The notes below the pieces were generated by a model that was not told where the DNA came from, did not search any database, and was given only the letters and a program-made list of their open reading frames with translations. From Neobacillus ginsengisoli (lineage in GTDB: Bacteria > Bacillota > Bacilli > Bacillales_B > DSM-18226), in assembly GCF_030813055.1 (NCBI RefSeq), contig NZ_JAUSTW010000001.1, positions 434,001 through 498,000 of the forward strand: a stretch of 64,000 nt of DNA, given 5' to 3'. Position 1 is the stretch's first letter, and every line of letters begins with the position of its first letter. Made by a program: the position numbers and the translations under genes. Of this stretch, positions 36,364-46,635 are shown piece by piece.

Positions 36364-37155
36364 TTGAAAAAAATAAAAGTTTGTGTCGTTGATGACAATA
36401 GGGAACTTGTAGGATTATTAGAGGACTATATTTCGTCCCAAGATGATATGGAAGTAGCAGGTATTGCCCATAATGGTCAAGAGTGTCTGGATATGTTAGC
36501 ATCGGTTGATCCTGATGTTCTTGTTTTAGATATTATTATGCCGCATCTCGATGGTTTAGCAGTTCTTGAACGGCTAAGAGACCTAAAAAAAGGAACATTA
36601 CCTAATGTGATCATGCTTACTGCTTTTGGGCAGGAAGATGTTACTAAAAAGGCAGTCGAGCTGGGTGCCTCCTATTTTATTTTAAAACCATTTGATATGG
36701 AGAACCTTGGTAACCACATACGTCAGGTAAGCGGCAAAAGCAGTCCTGTCACACGAAAACTTCCGACAACAACCTATCGTCCCCAAACAGAGCAAAAGCC
36801 AAAAAATCTTGATGCCAGCATTACGAGCATTATTCATGAAATCGGTGTCCCTGCACATATAAAGGGATATTTATATTTAAGAGAAGCTATTTCAATGGTT
36901 TATAACGATATTGAACTTTTAGGTTCTATTACTAAAGTGCTTTATCCTGACATTGCAAAGAAATATAATACAACTGCCAGCCGTGTGGAACGGGCCATCC
37001 GTCACGCGATTGAAGTGGCATGGAGTCGTGGAAATATTGATTCCATTTCTTCCTTATTTGGCTACACCGTAAGTATGTCCAAAGCCAAACCGACAAACTC
37101 AGAGTTTATCGCAATGGTTGCTGATAAGCTTCGTCTGGAGCATAAGGCTTCTTGA
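36364..37155 (+). CDS. spo0A: Sporulation master response regulator Spo0A
   Basis: A 263-residue response regulator that controls entry into sporulation and the stationary phase. The receiver domain has the acidic pair D10-D11 and the phosphorylated D56 in VLVLDIIMP, at the same numbers as in B. subtilis; Lys of LKPF completes the site. The C-terminal effector domain has [19 protein letters not shown], the DNA-recognition helix. The TTG start at 36364 has GAGGAGGA 7 bases upstream; ATG 36358 lies too close to it. Single gene with its own terminator. Confidence 0.96.
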   Translation: MKKIKVCVVDDNRELVGLLEDYISSQDDMEVAGIAHNGQECLDMLASVDPDVLVLDIIMPHLDGLAVLERLRDLKKGTLPNVIMLTAFGQEDVTKKAVELGASYFILKPFDMENLGNHIRQVSGKSSPVTRKLPTTTYRPQTEQKPKNLDASITSIIHEIGVPAHIKGYLYLREAISMVYNDIELLGSITKVLYPDIAKKYNTTASRVERAIRHAIEVAWSRGNIDSISSLFGYTVSMSKAKPTNSEFIAMVADKLRLEHKAS

Positions 37156-37175
37156 AAAGAATAGAAAATAAAAGT

Positions 37176-37212
37176 AAAAAAAGCCCTCATTTAAGAAAAG
37201 AAGGCTTTTTTC
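37176..37212 (+). terminator. Terminator of spo0A
   Basis: AAAAAAGCC pairs with AGGCTTTTTT around a long A-rich loop, ending in a T-run. Confidence 0.75.
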
Positions 37213-37305
37213 CTTTTACCTATTTTTATATCACTGCTCCCTATAATAGAATTTAGGGTAATTTTTGATGACAGTGCATAAGATAGGACGGAAAGCAGTT
37301 CAATA

Positions 37306-37443
37306 TTAATTTTTCTCTTTTTCAAGTTCCATTAATTTTTGAATGAGAATATGTTGCGGCATGTGCATAAGCTGTTCTATCGGCACATTTAATTTTTCAG
37401 AAAGCATTTTAGCGGTTTCGGCTGATAATTGTAATGGTTTCAT
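37306..37443 (-). CDS. YycC-like small protein
   Basis: A 45-residue ORF, MKPLQLSAETAKMLSEKLN then VPIEQLMHMPQHILIQKL, that closely resembles the small YycC family of bacilli. TGGAGG lies 7 bases before its ATG at 37443; a longer frame upstream is not supported. Function unknown. It is divergent from glpQ with only 38 bases between the two starts. Confidence 0.8.
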   Translation of the reverse strand: MKPLQLSAETAKMLSEKLNVPIEQLMHMPQHILIQKLMELEKEKN

Positions 37444-37481
37444 TGCGTTTCCTCCATTTTTTACCTTGGGAAGTGAGAACA

Positions 37482-38210
37482 TTGACACAAATTTTTGCTC
37501 ACCGCGGATATTCCGCTTCTTTTGCTGAAAATACAATGGGAGCCTTTGTAGAAGCTGAAAAGGCTGGAGCGGATGGAATAGAACTTGATGTCCAATTAAC
37601 AAAAGATGGTGAAATTGTTGTCATACATGATGAAACAGTCGATCGGACAACAAGTGGAACAGGTTTTGTAAAAGATTTTTTATTAAAAGATCTTTTAAAG
37701 CTAAACGCCAATAAAAAAGGGGTAAAGAAGGAACCGATTCCGACGTTATCAGAAGTTCTGGAATGGTTAAAAACGAATAAGTTAATTTGTAATATTGAGT
37801 TGAAAAATGGCCTTTTTTCATACGAAGGAATGGAACAAAAAGTCATTCAACTCGTTCGGACCTATGGCTTAACAAATAGAATTATTCTCTCCTCTTTTAA
37901 TCATTACAGCATTGTTTATAGCTATCGATTAGCACCTGAAATTGAAACGGCACCGCTTTTCATTGAGGGAATCTACATGCCATGGATTTATGCCCAATCA
38001 ATAAAGGCAAAAGGCATTCATCCAAACCACTCAGCTGTTAGTGACGAAATCATTGTAAGGACAATGGCAAACGGTATAGCTGTTAGACCATATACAGTCA
38101 ATAAAGACACAGATATGCATCGGCTCTTTAAAATAAACTGCACATCGTTTATTACAGATGACCCGGTTAAAGCATTGAGGATAAGAAAACTATACCAAAA
38201 GAGACCGTAA
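37482..38210 (+). CDS. glpQ: Glycerophosphodiester phosphodiesterase
   Basis: A 242-residue GDPD-family enzyme, without signal peptide, that hydrolyses glycerophosphodiesters to glycerol-3-phosphate and an alcohol. Motifs are HRG near the start (FAHRGYSASFAENTMGAF), ELDVQLTKDGEIVVIHDETVDRTTSGTG and CNIELKNG, which carry the metal ligands and catalytic His residues. Corresponds in place and length to B. subtilis YqiK. The TTG start follows GGGAAGTGAG; upstream GTG 37473 is less well spaced. Confidence 0.9.
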   Translation: MTQIFAHRGYSASFAENTMGAFVEAEKAGADGIELDVQLTKDGEIVVIHDETVDRTTSGTGFVKDFLLKDLLKLNANKKGVKKEPIPTLSEVLEWLKTNKLICNIELKNGLFSYEGMEQKVIQLVRTYGLTNRIILSSFNHYSIVYSYRLAPEIETAPLFIEGIYMPWIYAQSIKAKGIHPNHSAVSDEIIVRTMANGIAVRPYTVNKDTDMHRLFKINCTSFITDDPVKALRIRKLYQKRP

Positions 38211-38232
38211 CTGCAGGCCTCTTATTTTTTTG
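38199..38232 (+). terminator. Terminator after glpQ
   Basis: AAGAGACC pairs imperfectly with GGCCTCTT over a 9-base loop, followed by ATTTTTTT. It overlaps the glpQ stop. Confidence 0.5.
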
Positions 38233-38241
38233 CCAAAAAGC

Positions 38242-38514
38242 TTAATTGGGCCTTTGTCTACTGCCGGCTGGCGTTCTTTCTTTATCCTGAAAACGAGCTT
38301 GAACCTTATTTCTTTTCCTGTCACGATGAAAAATAAAGCCTGCAACAAAACCCAGCCCGCAAATAAAAAAGATTAGTCCGGTCAAAAATTGTAACCAAAG
38401 AAAAGGGAATGGTGCTTGAAGAATACCGAACGTCATATCGCGCATTAATTTAATGCCTAGAGCGGCTAAAAAACCCGGTATTAATAATATGATTAGGGCA
38501 ATAATACGCTTCAT
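38242..38514 (-). CDS. yqzF: DUF2627 membrane protein YqzF
   Basis: A 90-residue protein with two membrane helices (about 3-22 and 42-66) and a basic tail with HRDRKRNK. It matches the DUF2627/YqzF family, found in bacilli next to bkdR. GGAAGGAT precedes the ATG at 38514; a frame extending to 38718 has no supporting start. Function unknown. Confidence 0.82.
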   Translation of the reverse strand: MKRIIALIILLIPGFLAALGIKLMRDMTFGILQAPFPFLWLQFLTGLIFFICGLGFVAGFIFHRDRKRNKVQARFQDKERTPAGSRQRPN

Positions 38515-38712
38515 AATTATATCCTTCCGACTTGTATTGTGAAGAAAAAAATTACCTCTCACGATGAAAATAATAGTACATAGATAAAATTTGTCAAGGT
38601 CGACAAATAAATATACAATAGTAATGAAAAAAATTGCATATCTTTCCAAACAGTAATATGAAAAAACTTTCTTGATGGTTATTTTTTGTTTTTTTGAAAG
38701 GGGCGGAAAAAA

Positions 38713-40788
38713 ATGCAAAATGTCATGATTGTTGGGGCAGGAAAGGGCGGTTCAGCAATCTTAAAGATTTTAAACGAAACTGAAGTGTTAAATGTCCATG
38801 CTGTGATAGATCGAAATTTGGATGCTCCGGGAATTTTATTAGCAAAAAAAGAACGAATTAATACCGGGAGGGATTGGAAGCCTTTTCTATCCGAAAATAT
38901 TGACATTATCATTGAAGTAACCGGGGATGACAGTGTTTTTCAACAGCTAAGAGATGCTAAAAATAAAAAGACTATTTTAATTCCCGGAAGCGTAGCCTTC
39001 CTTGTTTCAAAATTAATGGAAGAAAAAGAAGAATTGATTAAAAAACATCAAAATGAATCCTATCAACAGGAACTGATTTTTAACGCTACCAATGATGGAA
39101 TGGTGGTCATTGACGACCATGGTTTCGTCATTTTATTCAATCGCCGGGCACAAGAAATGATGGGGGTAAAAAAAGAAGACGCCATCGGTAAATTTGTCGC
39201 CGAAGTCATTCCAACCTCCAGACTGCCGCTAATCTTAAAAACCAGAAAAATTGAGGCAAACCAAGAGATGGTTTTGAGTAATGGAAGAAAAATCATAACC
39301 ACTCGGATTCCTATTATCGAAGAAAATGGAACGGTAATTGGGGCTTTTGCTGTTTTTAAGGATATAACTGAAGTTGTTAATTTGGCTGAAGAGATTACTG
39401 ACTTAAAGGAAATTCAAACAATGCTTCAAGCAATCATTCAATCAAGCGATGATGCCATTTCAGTTGTTGATGAAAATGGCCGGGGTATTCTTATTAACCC
39501 GGCTTATACTCGGATAACAGGGCTTTCCCAAGAACGTGTAATCGGCCAACCCGCAACGACAGATATTTCTGAAGGTGAAAGTATGCATATGAGGGTTTTG
39601 CAAACAAGGAGAGCCGTTCGTGGAGTAGCGATGAGGGTAGGACCCAATAAAAGAGAAGTGATTGTAAATGTCGCCCCAATTATAGTTAAGGGAAAGTTAA
39701 AGGGCAGTGTCGGTGTTATCCATGATATGTCAGAGATTAAATCTTTAAATAGGGAATTGAACCGTGCAAGACAAATTATCCGAACACTCGAAGCAAAATA
39801 TACCTTTGAGGATATTTTAGGGAAGTCGGATGAAATGATGATAGCTATCGAACAGGCCAAGCTTGGAGCAAAAACTCCAGCAACCGTCCTCCTTCGCGGG
39901 GAATCCGGGACAGGTAAAGAACTGTTTGCCCATGCCATACATAATGCCAGCGACCGAAAATATAACAAATTTATCCGCGTTAATTGTGCTGCAATCTCTG
40001 AAACACTTTTAGAAAGTGAATTATTTGGTTATGAAGAAGGAGCTTTTTCCGGTGCGAGAAGAGGTGGAAAAAGAGGGTTATTTGAGGAAGCAAACAATGG
40101 AAGTATTTTCCTCGATGAAATCGGAGAGCTTTCTGCCAATACTCAGGCAAAGCTGCTTAGAGTTTTGCAAGAAAATGAAATTATCCGTGTCGGCGGAACA
40201 AAACCTGTTGCTATTAATGTCAGGATCATTGCTGCAACACATGTCAATCTAGAAAAGGGTATTGCTAAAGGCTCCTTTAGGGAAGACTTATATTATCGTA
40301 TAAATCGTATGCCGATTCATATTCCTCCACTTAGGAAACGAAAAGAGGAAATCCCATTATTATGTGAAAGGCTTATTCAAAAAATAAATCGGGATTATGG
40401 CCGGAATGTTGAAGGTGTGAATCAAGCCGCATTGCAACAATTGATGGCGTACGATTGGCCGGGAAACATAAGGGAATTAGAGAATATTCTAGGACGCGCG
40501 ATTATTTTCATGAATTATTATGAAACCTTTATGGACGTACAGCACCTACCTGAGTTAAAGAATAAACAAATAGTTAGTGAATCAGTATCTTCCCAATACA
40601 GTAATACTGTCAATCTCGATCAACCGTTATCTGCATTGATGGAAGAATATGAAGCGAAAATTATTCAGCAAACACTAAATCAATCAAATGGTAACAAAAC
40701 CTTAACTGCTAAGAAGCTGGGTTTGTCTGTGAGGAATCTTTATTACAAACTTGAGAAATACAAACTTGAAAATACCGGCATGCAATAA
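38713..40788 (+). CDS. bkdR: Sigma-54 (SigL) dependent activator of the bkd operon
   Basis: A 691-residue enhancer-binding protein. Order of domains: N-terminal Rossmann-like domain ([15 protein letters not shown]), two PAS domains (about 120-220 and 240-340), AAA+ domain from about 370 with Walker A GESGTGKE near 396 and GAFSGA near 444 (Ser for Thr in GAFTGA, a usual variant), and a Fis-type HTH at the end ([22 protein letters not shown]). It activates the operon that follows, from the sigma-54 promoter at 40857. GGGGCGG precedes its ATG. The upstream operator-like palindrome overlaps its stop codon. Confidence 0.95.
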   Translation: MQNVMIVGAGKGGSAILKILNETEVLNVHAVIDRNLDAPGILLAKKERINTGRDWKPFLSENIDIIIEVTGDDSVFQQLRDAKNKKTILIPGSVAFLVSKLMEEKEELIKKHQNESYQQELIFNATNDGMVVIDDHGFVILFNRRAQEMMGVKKEDAIGKFVAEVIPTSRLPLILKTRKIEANQEMVLSNGRKIITTRIPIIEENGTVIGAFAVFKDITEVVNLAEEITDLKEIQTMLQAIIQSSDDAISVVDENGRGILINPAYTRITGLSQERVIGQPATTDISEGESMHMRVLQTRRAVRGVAMRVGPNKREVIVNVAPIIVKGKLKGSVGVIHDMSEIKSLNRELNRARQIIRTLEAKYTFEDILGKSDEMMIAIEQAKLGAKTPATVLLRGESGTGKELFAHAIHNASDRKYNKFIRVNCAAISETLLESELFGYEEGAFSGARRGGKRGLFEEANNGSIFLDEIGELSANTQAKLLRVLQENEIIRVGGTKPVAINVRIIAATHVNLEKGIAKGSFREDLYYRINRMPIHIPPLRKRKEEIPLLCERLIQKINRDYGRNVEGVNQAALQQLMAYDWPGNIRELENILGRAIIFMNYYETFMDVQHLPELKNKQIVSESVSSQYSNTVNLDQPLSALMEEYEAKIIQQTLNQSNGNKTLTAKKLGLSVRNLYYKLEKYKLENTGMQ

Positions 40789-40813
40789 TTTTCACGGTAT
40801 GAAAATTATTGCA
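40781..40813. promoter_or_regulatory. Perfect palindrome, candidate BkdR upstream activating site
   Basis: TGCAATAATTTTCA and TGAAAATTATTGCA form a perfect 14-bp inverted repeat with a 5-base centre. It overlaps the bkdR stop codon and lies 44 bases before the -24 element. There is no T-run, so a terminator is less likely than a binding site. Confidence 0.6.
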
Positions 40814-40856
40814 GCTGAATATAGAGATAAATTAAGCGTTTTCAATGAATTGGTTT

Positions 40857-40872
40857 TGGCACGCTTCTTGCA
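40857..40872 (+). promoter_or_regulatory. Sigma-54 promoter of the bkd operon
   Basis: TGGCAC-N5-TTGCA is an exact match to the -24/-12 sigma-54 consensus, 48 bases before ptb and directly after the gene of a sigma-54 activator. Confidence 0.92.
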
Positions 40873-40920
40873 TATTACTATGTTGGAGTTGCAGCTTAGA
40901 GAGAAAGGGTTGAGGACAAC

Positions 40921-41826
40921 TTGTTATTGGAATCGCTGATTGAAAGAGCAACCCAATTAACCATCAATACGGTTGCCGTCGCTGCGGCGGAGGATGCAGA
41001 AGTAATCGAAGCCGTTATGGATGCATTGGACCGTAATCTTGCAAATTTTATTTTATTCGGTGACAAAGAAAAAATTAATGCACTAATTGAAGCTAAAGAA
41101 AATGGAAAAAATAGCAGTAAATTACTAAAGGTTGTTCAAGCGGATTCAAATGCTGAAGCTGCTGAATTAGCAGTAAAGGCAGTTTATAAAAAAGAAGCCA
41201 CTGTTCTAATGAAGGGGAATATTCCTACTAGTCTCATTTTAAAAGCCGTATTGAATAAGGAATATGGGCTTAGGACAGGTAATGTTTTATCGCACGCTGC
41301 TTTTTTTGAAATCCCGGGAAGGAATCGTTTTACGATTGTAACAGATGCGGGAATGAATATTCATCCTGACCTGGAACAAAAAGCACAAATCATAAAGAAT
41401 ACTGTTTCACTTGCCAATGCAATCGGAATTGAAAATCCGAAAGTGGCTCCTATAGCAGCTGTTGAGGTGGTAAATCCGGCGATGCAGGCTACCATTGATG
41501 CTGCCGCATTAACCATGATGAACAGAAGAGGACAAATCACCGGCTGCACAGTTGATGGGCCTCTGGGATTAGATAATGCCGTTTCTTCTTTAGCAGCGGA
41601 GCATAAAGGGATCCACAGTGAAGTAGCTGGAAAAGCCGATATTTTATTAGTACCTACCATAGAGGTCGGAAACGTATTATATAAATCTTTAGTATACTTT
41701 GCTAAGGCTAAGGTCGGGGCAGTAATTGCCGGAGCGAAAGCGCCCATAGTGCTTACTTCCAGAGCTGATTCGGCAGAAAGTAAACTTTATTCCCTTGCCC
41801 TGGCGTTATGCTGCGTTACAAAATAG
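40921..41826 (+). CDS. ptb: Phosphate butyryltransferase
   Basis: A 301-residue cytoplasmic enzyme that converts (branched) acyl-CoA to acyl-phosphate, which Buk then uses to make ATP. It has the PTA/PTB fold with [23 protein letters not shown] and the C-terminal [34 protein letters not shown]. The TTG start follows TTGAGGA. First gene after the sigma-54 promoter. bcd follows after 28 bases. Confidence 0.94.
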   Translation: MLLESLIERATQLTINTVAVAAAEDAEVIEAVMDALDRNLANFILFGDKEKINALIEAKENGKNSSKLLKVVQADSNAEAAELAVKAVYKKEATVLMKGNIPTSLILKAVLNKEYGLRTGNVLSHAAFFEIPGRNRFTIVTDAGMNIHPDLEQKAQIIKNTVSLANAIGIENPKVAPIAAVEVVNPAMQATIDAAALTMMNRRGQITGCTVDGPLGLDNAVSSLAAEHKGIHSEVAGKADILLVPTIEVGNVLYKSLVYFAKAKVGAVIAGAKAPIVLTSRADSAESKLYSLALALCCVTK

Positions 41827-41854
41827 ATATTCAAATTCGAGGAGGAATATAAAA

Positions 41855-42958
41855 ATGGAAATTTTCAAGTACTTAGAACAATACGATTATGAGCAAGTGG
41901 TATTTTGTCAAGATAAACAATCAGGATTAAAAGCAATTATTGCTATTCATGATACAACTTTAGGCCCTGCTTTGGGCGGAACCCGTATGTGGACATATGA
42001 ATCAGAAGAGGCAGCAATTGAAGATGCCTTAAGATTGGCAAAAGGAATGACGTATAAAAATGCTGCTGCAGGCTTGAACCTCGGCGGCGGTAAAACCGTT
42101 ATTATCGGTGACCCGCGAAAAGATAAGAATGAAGAAATGTTCCGTGCGTTTGGCCGTTACATTCAAGGACTTAACGGCAGATATATCACAGCTGAAGATG
42201 TAGGCACTACCGTTGCTGATATGGATTTAATCCATGAAGAAACAGATTATGTTACCGGGATCTCACCTGCATTCGGCTCATCAGGAAATCCTTCACCTGT
42301 AACAGCATACGGTGTTTATCTTGGTATGAAAGCGGCAGCGAAGGAAGCATTTGGCACAGATTCTCTTGAAGGAAAAGTGGTTGCCGTACAGGGTGTCGGA
42401 AATGTCGCCTATACACTTTGCCAACACTTGCACGAAGAGGGTGCACAATTAATCGTAACGGATATTAACAAAGAAGCTGTTCAGCGTGCTGTTGAAGCAT
42501 TTGGTGCCCGTGCCGTCGATCCAAATGAAATTTATGGCGTGGAATGTGATATTTATGCTCCATGTGCTCTTGGAGCAACGATTAATGATGATACAATTCC
42601 GCAACTTAAGGCTAAAGTAATTGCCGGTTCTGCTAACAATCAATTAAAAGATACACGTCACGGTGATATCATCCATGAGATGGGTATTGTTTATGCGCCT
42701 GATTATGTTATTAATGCCGGGGGTGTTATCAATGTCGCTGACGAGCTATATGGATATAACCATGAACGTGCTTTGAAAAAGGTTGAACAGCTTTATACAA
42801 GTATTGAAAAAATAATAGAAATATCAAAGCGTGATGGCATTCCAACTTACGTGGCTGCTGACCGTATGGTGGAAGAGCGTATAGAAAGAATGCGCAATTC
42901 CCGCAGCCAATTCCTTCAAAATGGTCATCACATTTTAAGTCGTAGAACTCATAAATAA
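41855..42958 (+). CDS. bcd: Leucine / branched-chain amino acid dehydrogenase
   Basis: A 367-residue NAD-dependent enzyme deaminating Leu, Val and Ile to 2-oxo acids. The catalytic Lys is in [20 protein letters not shown] near residues 65-85, and the NAD motif [24 protein letters not shown] is near 180-203. ATG 41855 has GAGGAGG 9 bases upstream; a longer frame into ptb is discounted. A hairpin separates it from buk. Confidence 0.96.
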   Translation: MEIFKYLEQYDYEQVVFCQDKQSGLKAIIAIHDTTLGPALGGTRMWTYESEEAAIEDALRLAKGMTYKNAAAGLNLGGGKTVIIGDPRKDKNEEMFRAFGRYIQGLNGRYITAEDVGTTVADMDLIHEETDYVTGISPAFGSSGNPSPVTAYGVYLGMKAAAKEAFGTDSLEGKVVAVQGVGNVAYTLCQHLHEEGAQLIVTDINKEAVQRAVEAFGARAVDPNEIYGVECDIYAPCALGATINDDTIPQLKAKVIAGSANNQLKDTRHGDIIHEMGIVYAPDYVINAGGVINVADELYGYNHERALKKVEQLYTSIEKIIEISKRDGIPTYVAADRMVEERIERMRNSRSQFLQNGHHILSRRTHK

Positions 42959-42983
42959 GCAATTATATTTAATATTAGTACAC

Positions 42984-43019
42984 GGCAGAGCGCTGAATGG
43001 GAAATTCAGCGTCTTTGCC
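42984..43019 (+). other. Intercistronic hairpin between bcd and buk
   Basis: GGCAGAGCGCTGAAT pairs with ATTCAGCGTCTTTGCC around GGGAA, with one bulge; the loop is followed by TTTT then the buk ribosome site. It could be an attenuator or an mRNA-stability element within the operon. Confidence 0.6.
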
Positions 43020-43036
43020 TTTTGGAGGTCAATGCG

Positions 43037-44140
43037 TTGCAGGATAAAGAATATCGGATACTCATCATCAACCCGGGCTCAACATCAACCAAGATTGGGA
43101 TCTTCGATAATGAATTCTCCGTTTTTGAAAAAACAATTCGTCATGAGGCAAAGGTAATTAACTCTTTCTCTAATATAATTGACCAATATGAATTTAGAAA
43201 AAACACTATTTTGGAAACACTGGATAAAGAAGGAATCAACATATCCAAACTAAGTGCCGTATGTGGACGCGGTGGATTGTTACGTCCGATTGAAGGCGGA
43301 ACATATGCTGTTAACAAAACAATGCTAGTTGACTTGCGATCAGGTTTTTCGGGACAGCATGCTTCAAATCTTGGAGGAATCATTGCGTATGAAATTGCCT
43401 CCGGACTTAATATTCCTTCCTTTATTGTGGATCCTGTTGTCGTTGATGAACTTGAACCGATTGCGAGGATATCAGGTTTCTCACTAATTGAACGAAAAAG
43501 TATTTTTCATGCATTAAATCAAAAAGCGGTTGCCAGAAGGGTAGCTAAAGAATTAGGAAGAAAATACCAAGAATTGAATTTGATTGTTACCCATATGGGT
43601 GGCGGAATAACCGTTGGAGTCCATAAACAAGGTAAGGTTATCGATGTTAACAACGGCCTTCACGGAGATGGTCCATTTAGTCCGGAACGGGCAGGGACAG
43701 TTCCCGCTGGGGATTTAATAGCCCTTTGTTTTTCCGGAGAACATTATCGGGAAGAAATAATGAAGAGGCTTGTTGGCCATGGAGGGCTTGTCGGATATCT
43801 CGGCACAAATGATGCAGTTGAAGTAGAAAAAAGGATTGAAGCCGGTGATGAAGAAGCAAAGATGGTATATGATGCAATGGCCTATCAAGTGGCAAAAGAA
43901 ATTGGGGCAGCAAGTGCTGTGCTTTCGGGAAAAGTCGATGCCATTATATTAACAGGTGGTCTTGCATATGGAAAAGGTTTTGTGAAATCCATCACCGACA
44001 GAATTAACTGGATTGCTGATACAATCGTCCATCCCGGCGAAAATGAACTTCAAGCCTTAGCTGAAGGGGCTCTTAGGGTCTTACGCGGTGAAGAAGATGT
44101 AAAAATCTATCCTGAAAATTTAAAAACAGCAAAAATTTGA
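43037..44140 (+). CDS. buk: Butyrate (branched-chain fatty acid) kinase
   Basis: A 367-residue ASKHA-fold kinase making ATP and branched-chain fatty acid from acyl-phosphate. It has the N-terminal [15 protein letters not shown] phosphate loop, the [14 protein letters not shown] block, [36 protein letters not shown], and a C-terminal [10 protein letters not shown]. The TTG start 43037 is 7 bases after GGAGGTC. Confidence 0.94.
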   Translation: MQDKEYRILIINPGSTSTKIGIFDNEFSVFEKTIRHEAKVINSFSNIIDQYEFRKNTILETLDKEGINISKLSAVCGRGGLLRPIEGGTYAVNKTMLVDLRSGFSGQHASNLGGIIAYEIASGLNIPSFIVDPVVVDELEPIARISGFSLIERKSIFHALNQKAVARRVAKELGRKYQELNLIVTHMGGGITVGVHKQGKVIDVNNGLHGDGPFSPERAGTVPAGDLIALCFSGEHYREEIMKRLVGHGGLVGYLGTNDAVEVEKRIEAGDEEAKMVYDAMAYQVAKEIGAASAVLSGKVDAIILTGGLAYGKGFVKSITDRINWIADTIVHPGENELQALAEGALRVLRGEEDVKIYPENLKTAKI

Positions 44141-44161
44141 GGAACTTGGGAGGAAATATTT

Positions 44162-45583
44162 GTGGCACATGAATACGATTTAGTAATTCTTGGCGGCGGC
44201 ACCGGCGGTTATGTTGCTGCCATTCGCGCTTCGCAACTCGGCCTCAAAACGGCAATCGTTGAAAAGGGCAAACTTGGCGGGACTTGTTTACATAAAGGCT
44301 GTATACCAAGTAAAGCGCTACTCAGAAGTGCAGAAGTTTATGCCACCGCTAAACGAAGTGAAGACTTTGGGGTTATGACAAGTGATGTTTCCGTTAATTT
44401 TGGGAAAGTTCAAGAAAGAAAAAATAATATAATTGAAACATTGCACAAGGGCGTCCAACATTTAATGAAGCAGGGAAAAATAGATGTATATGAAGGAATT
44501 GGAAGAATCTTAGGCCCATCTATTTTTTCACCTATGCCAGGGACTATCTCAGTTGAAATGAATAACGGTCAGGAAAACGAAATGCTCATCCCCAAAAACG
44601 TGATTATTGCAACCGGTTCAAGACCAAGAACTCTCCCGGGGCTTGAAATCGATGGAGATTTCGTCATGACTTCGGACGAAGCATTATCTCTTGAGGTGCT
44701 GCCAAATTCAATTATAATTGTTGGTGGCGGCGTAATCGGAATTGAATGGGCATCGATGCTTTCTGATTTTGGGGTTGAGGTTACGGTTGTTGAATATGCA
44801 GATCGTATTATTCCAACAGAAGATAAAGAAATCTCAAAAGAAATGCAACGTTTAATGAAGAAAAAAGGTGTTAAACTGGTAACAAGTGCAAAAGTACTCC
44901 CTGAAACATTAGTCAAAGGTGACGGAGTAGCTATTTCGGCAGAAGTAAAAGGCGAATTAAAAGAATATCAGGCTGAAAAAATTCTAGTTTCTGTTGGGCG
45001 TCAGGCAAATACAGAAGGAATTGGCATTGAAAACACAGATATTCAGATTGAGAAAGGTTTCATTGTTACAAATGAATTTTTCCAAACAAAGGAATCTCAT
45101 ATCTATGCGATTGGAGATGTAATCGGCGGTTTACAATTGGCGCATGTGGCATCACATGAAGGAATAGTTTCTGTGGAGCATATTGTTGGGAATGATCCTT
45201 CCCCTTTAGATTACAATCTTATTTCCAGATGTATATATAGCAGCCCAGAGGTTTCAAGTGTTGGTATTACAGAGGATCAGGCGAAAGAAAAGGGTTATAA
45301 TGTTAAGGTTGGTAAGTTTTCGTTTCGGGTAATCGGTAAAGCACTTGTTTTTGGAGAATCTGACGGTTTTGTTAAAATAGTTGCTGATAAAGATACCAAT
45401 GATATTCTAGGGGTTCATATGATTGGCCCGCACGTAACGGATATGATATCTGAAGCAGGGCTTGCGATGGTTTTAAATGCAACACCATGGGAAGTTGCTC
45501 ACACCATTCATCCACATCCTACTCTATCAGAGGCAATTGGGGAAGCTGCACTGGCAGTAGATGGGAAGGCAATTCACTCTTAA
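44162..45583 (+). CDS. lpdV: Dihydrolipoyl dehydrogenase of the branched-chain complex
   Basis: A 473-residue flavoprotein (E3) that reoxidises lipoyl groups with NAD. FAD motif GGGTGGYVAA is at 11-20, the redox-active pair is in GGTCLHKGC, the NAD motif IIVGGGVIGIEWAS near 182-195, and the C-terminal catalytic His-Glu in HPHPTLSEA near 448. GTG start after GGGAGGAAA. Placed between buk and the E1 genes, as in B. subtilis. Confidence 0.95.
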   Translation: MAHEYDLVILGGGTGGYVAAIRASQLGLKTAIVEKGKLGGTCLHKGCIPSKALLRSAEVYATAKRSEDFGVMTSDVSVNFGKVQERKNNIIETLHKGVQHLMKQGKIDVYEGIGRILGPSIFSPMPGTISVEMNNGQENEMLIPKNVIIATGSRPRTLPGLEIDGDFVMTSDEALSLEVLPNSIIIVGGGVIGIEWASMLSDFGVEVTVVEYADRIIPTEDKEISKEMQRLMKKKGVKLVTSAKVLPETLVKGDGVAISAEVKGELKEYQAEKILVSVGRQANTEGIGIENTDIQIEKGFIVTNEFFQTKESHIYAIGDVIGGLQLAHVASHEGIVSVEHIVGNDPSPLDYNLISRCIYSSPEVSSVGITEDQAKEKGYNVKVGKFSFRVIGKALVFGESDGFVKIVADKDTNDILGVHMIGPHVTDMISEAGLAMVLNATPWEVAHTIHPHPTLSEAIGEAALAVDGKAIHS

Positions 45584-45618
45584 GTTATTTTCGATCGATA
45601 AACGGGAGGTAAGAATTA

Positions 45619-46623
45619 ATGGTAGAAAAGGTAGAAAATCGCCATCATGCACTAGGTTTAAGCGATGAAAAAGTGTTGGAAATGTATGAAACTATGCTTT
45701 TGGCCCGTCGCATTGATGAGCGGATGTGGTTATTAAACCGTGCTGGGAAAATACCATTTGTTATTTCATGCCAAGGGCAGGAAGCAGCACAGGTGGGAGC
45801 TGCTTTTGCGCTCGACAAAGAAAAAGATTACGTGTTTCCATATTACAGAGATATGGGAGTGGTATTAACATTTGGAATGACTGCCAGGGAATTAATGCTC
45901 TCCGGCTTTGCAAAGGCGGAAGATCCGAATTCAGGCGGTCGGCAAATGCCGGGTCATTTTGGGCAAAAGAAGAATCGAATTGTCACAGGCTCATCGCCGG
46001 TAACAACTCAAGTTCCTCACGCTGTTGGGGTCGCATTAGCTGGAAAAATGGAAAGAAAAGACCTTGTTACGTTTGTAACCTTTGGTGAAGGTTCCTCTAA
46101 CCAGGGAGATTTCCACGAAGGGGCAAACTTTGCCGGTGTTCATAAACTACCAGTTATTTTTATGTGTGAAAATAATAAATATGCGATTTCTGTTCCGATT
46201 GAGAAGCAATTGGCTTGTGAGAAGGTTTCAGACCGTGCTATTGGTTACGGCATGCCTGGAATCACGGTTGATGGAAACGATCCATTGGAAGTTTACAAGG
46301 CAGTGAAGGAAGCTGCTGACAATGGGCGTCAGGGCAAAGGTCCAACGCTGGTTGAAACAGTTTCTTACCGGCTGACTCCGCATTCATCTGATGATGACGA
46401 TCGTTCGTATCGTGCACCTGATGAGGTTGCTAAAGCCAAAACACTTGATCCGATTATTACGTTTGGTGCCTACTTAAAGGAAACAGCTATCTTGAATGAT
46501 AACTTGGAAAAAGAAATTAATGACCGCGTGATGAAATTAGTGAATGATGCAACCGATTATGCTGAAAATGCTCCGTATGCTGCACCGGAAGAAGCGTTGA
46601 AATATGTTTATGGGGATTTGTAA
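45619..46623 (+). CDS. bkdAA: Branched-chain 2-oxoacid dehydrogenase E1 alpha subunit
   Basis: A 334-residue TPP-dependent subunit that decarboxylates branched-chain 2-oxo acids. The TPP motif GEGSSNQGDFHEGANFAGVHKLPVIFMCENN is near residues 155-185, and the phosphorylation-loop-like RLTPHSSDDDDRSYR near 255. GGGAGGT precedes the ATG; bkdAB follows after 12 bases. Confidence 0.95.
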   Translation: MVEKVENRHHALGLSDEKVLEMYETMLLARRIDERMWLLNRAGKIPFVISCQGQEAAQVGAAFALDKEKDYVFPYYRDMGVVLTFGMTARELMLSGFAKAEDPNSGGRQMPGHFGQKKNRIVTGSSPVTTQVPHAVGVALAGKMERKDLVTFVTFGEGSSNQGDFHEGANFAGVHKLPVIFMCENNKYAISVPIEKQLACEKVSDRAIGYGMPGITVDGNDPLEVYKAVKEAADNGRQGKGPTLVETVSYRLTPHSSDDDDRSYRAPDEVAKAKTLDPIITFGAYLKETAILNDNLEKEINDRVMKLVNDATDYAENAPYAAPEEALKYVYGDL

Positions 46624-46635
46624 GGGGGATGAAAC

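Noticed and set aside
39504..39968. 154-residue minus-strand ORF inside bkdR
   Set aside because: Antisense shadow of the PAS region without start signals.
40751..40939. 62-residue ORF spanning the bkd promoter
   Set aside because: It runs through the bkdR stop, the palindrome and the sigma-54 promoter, and has no ribosome site.
41361..41747. 128-residue minus-strand ORF inside ptb
   Set aside because: Antisense shadow; the plus strand has full Ptb motifs.
45726..46088. 120-residue plus-strand ORF in a second frame of bkdAA
   Set aside because: Out-of-frame reading of a conserved gene, no ribosome site.
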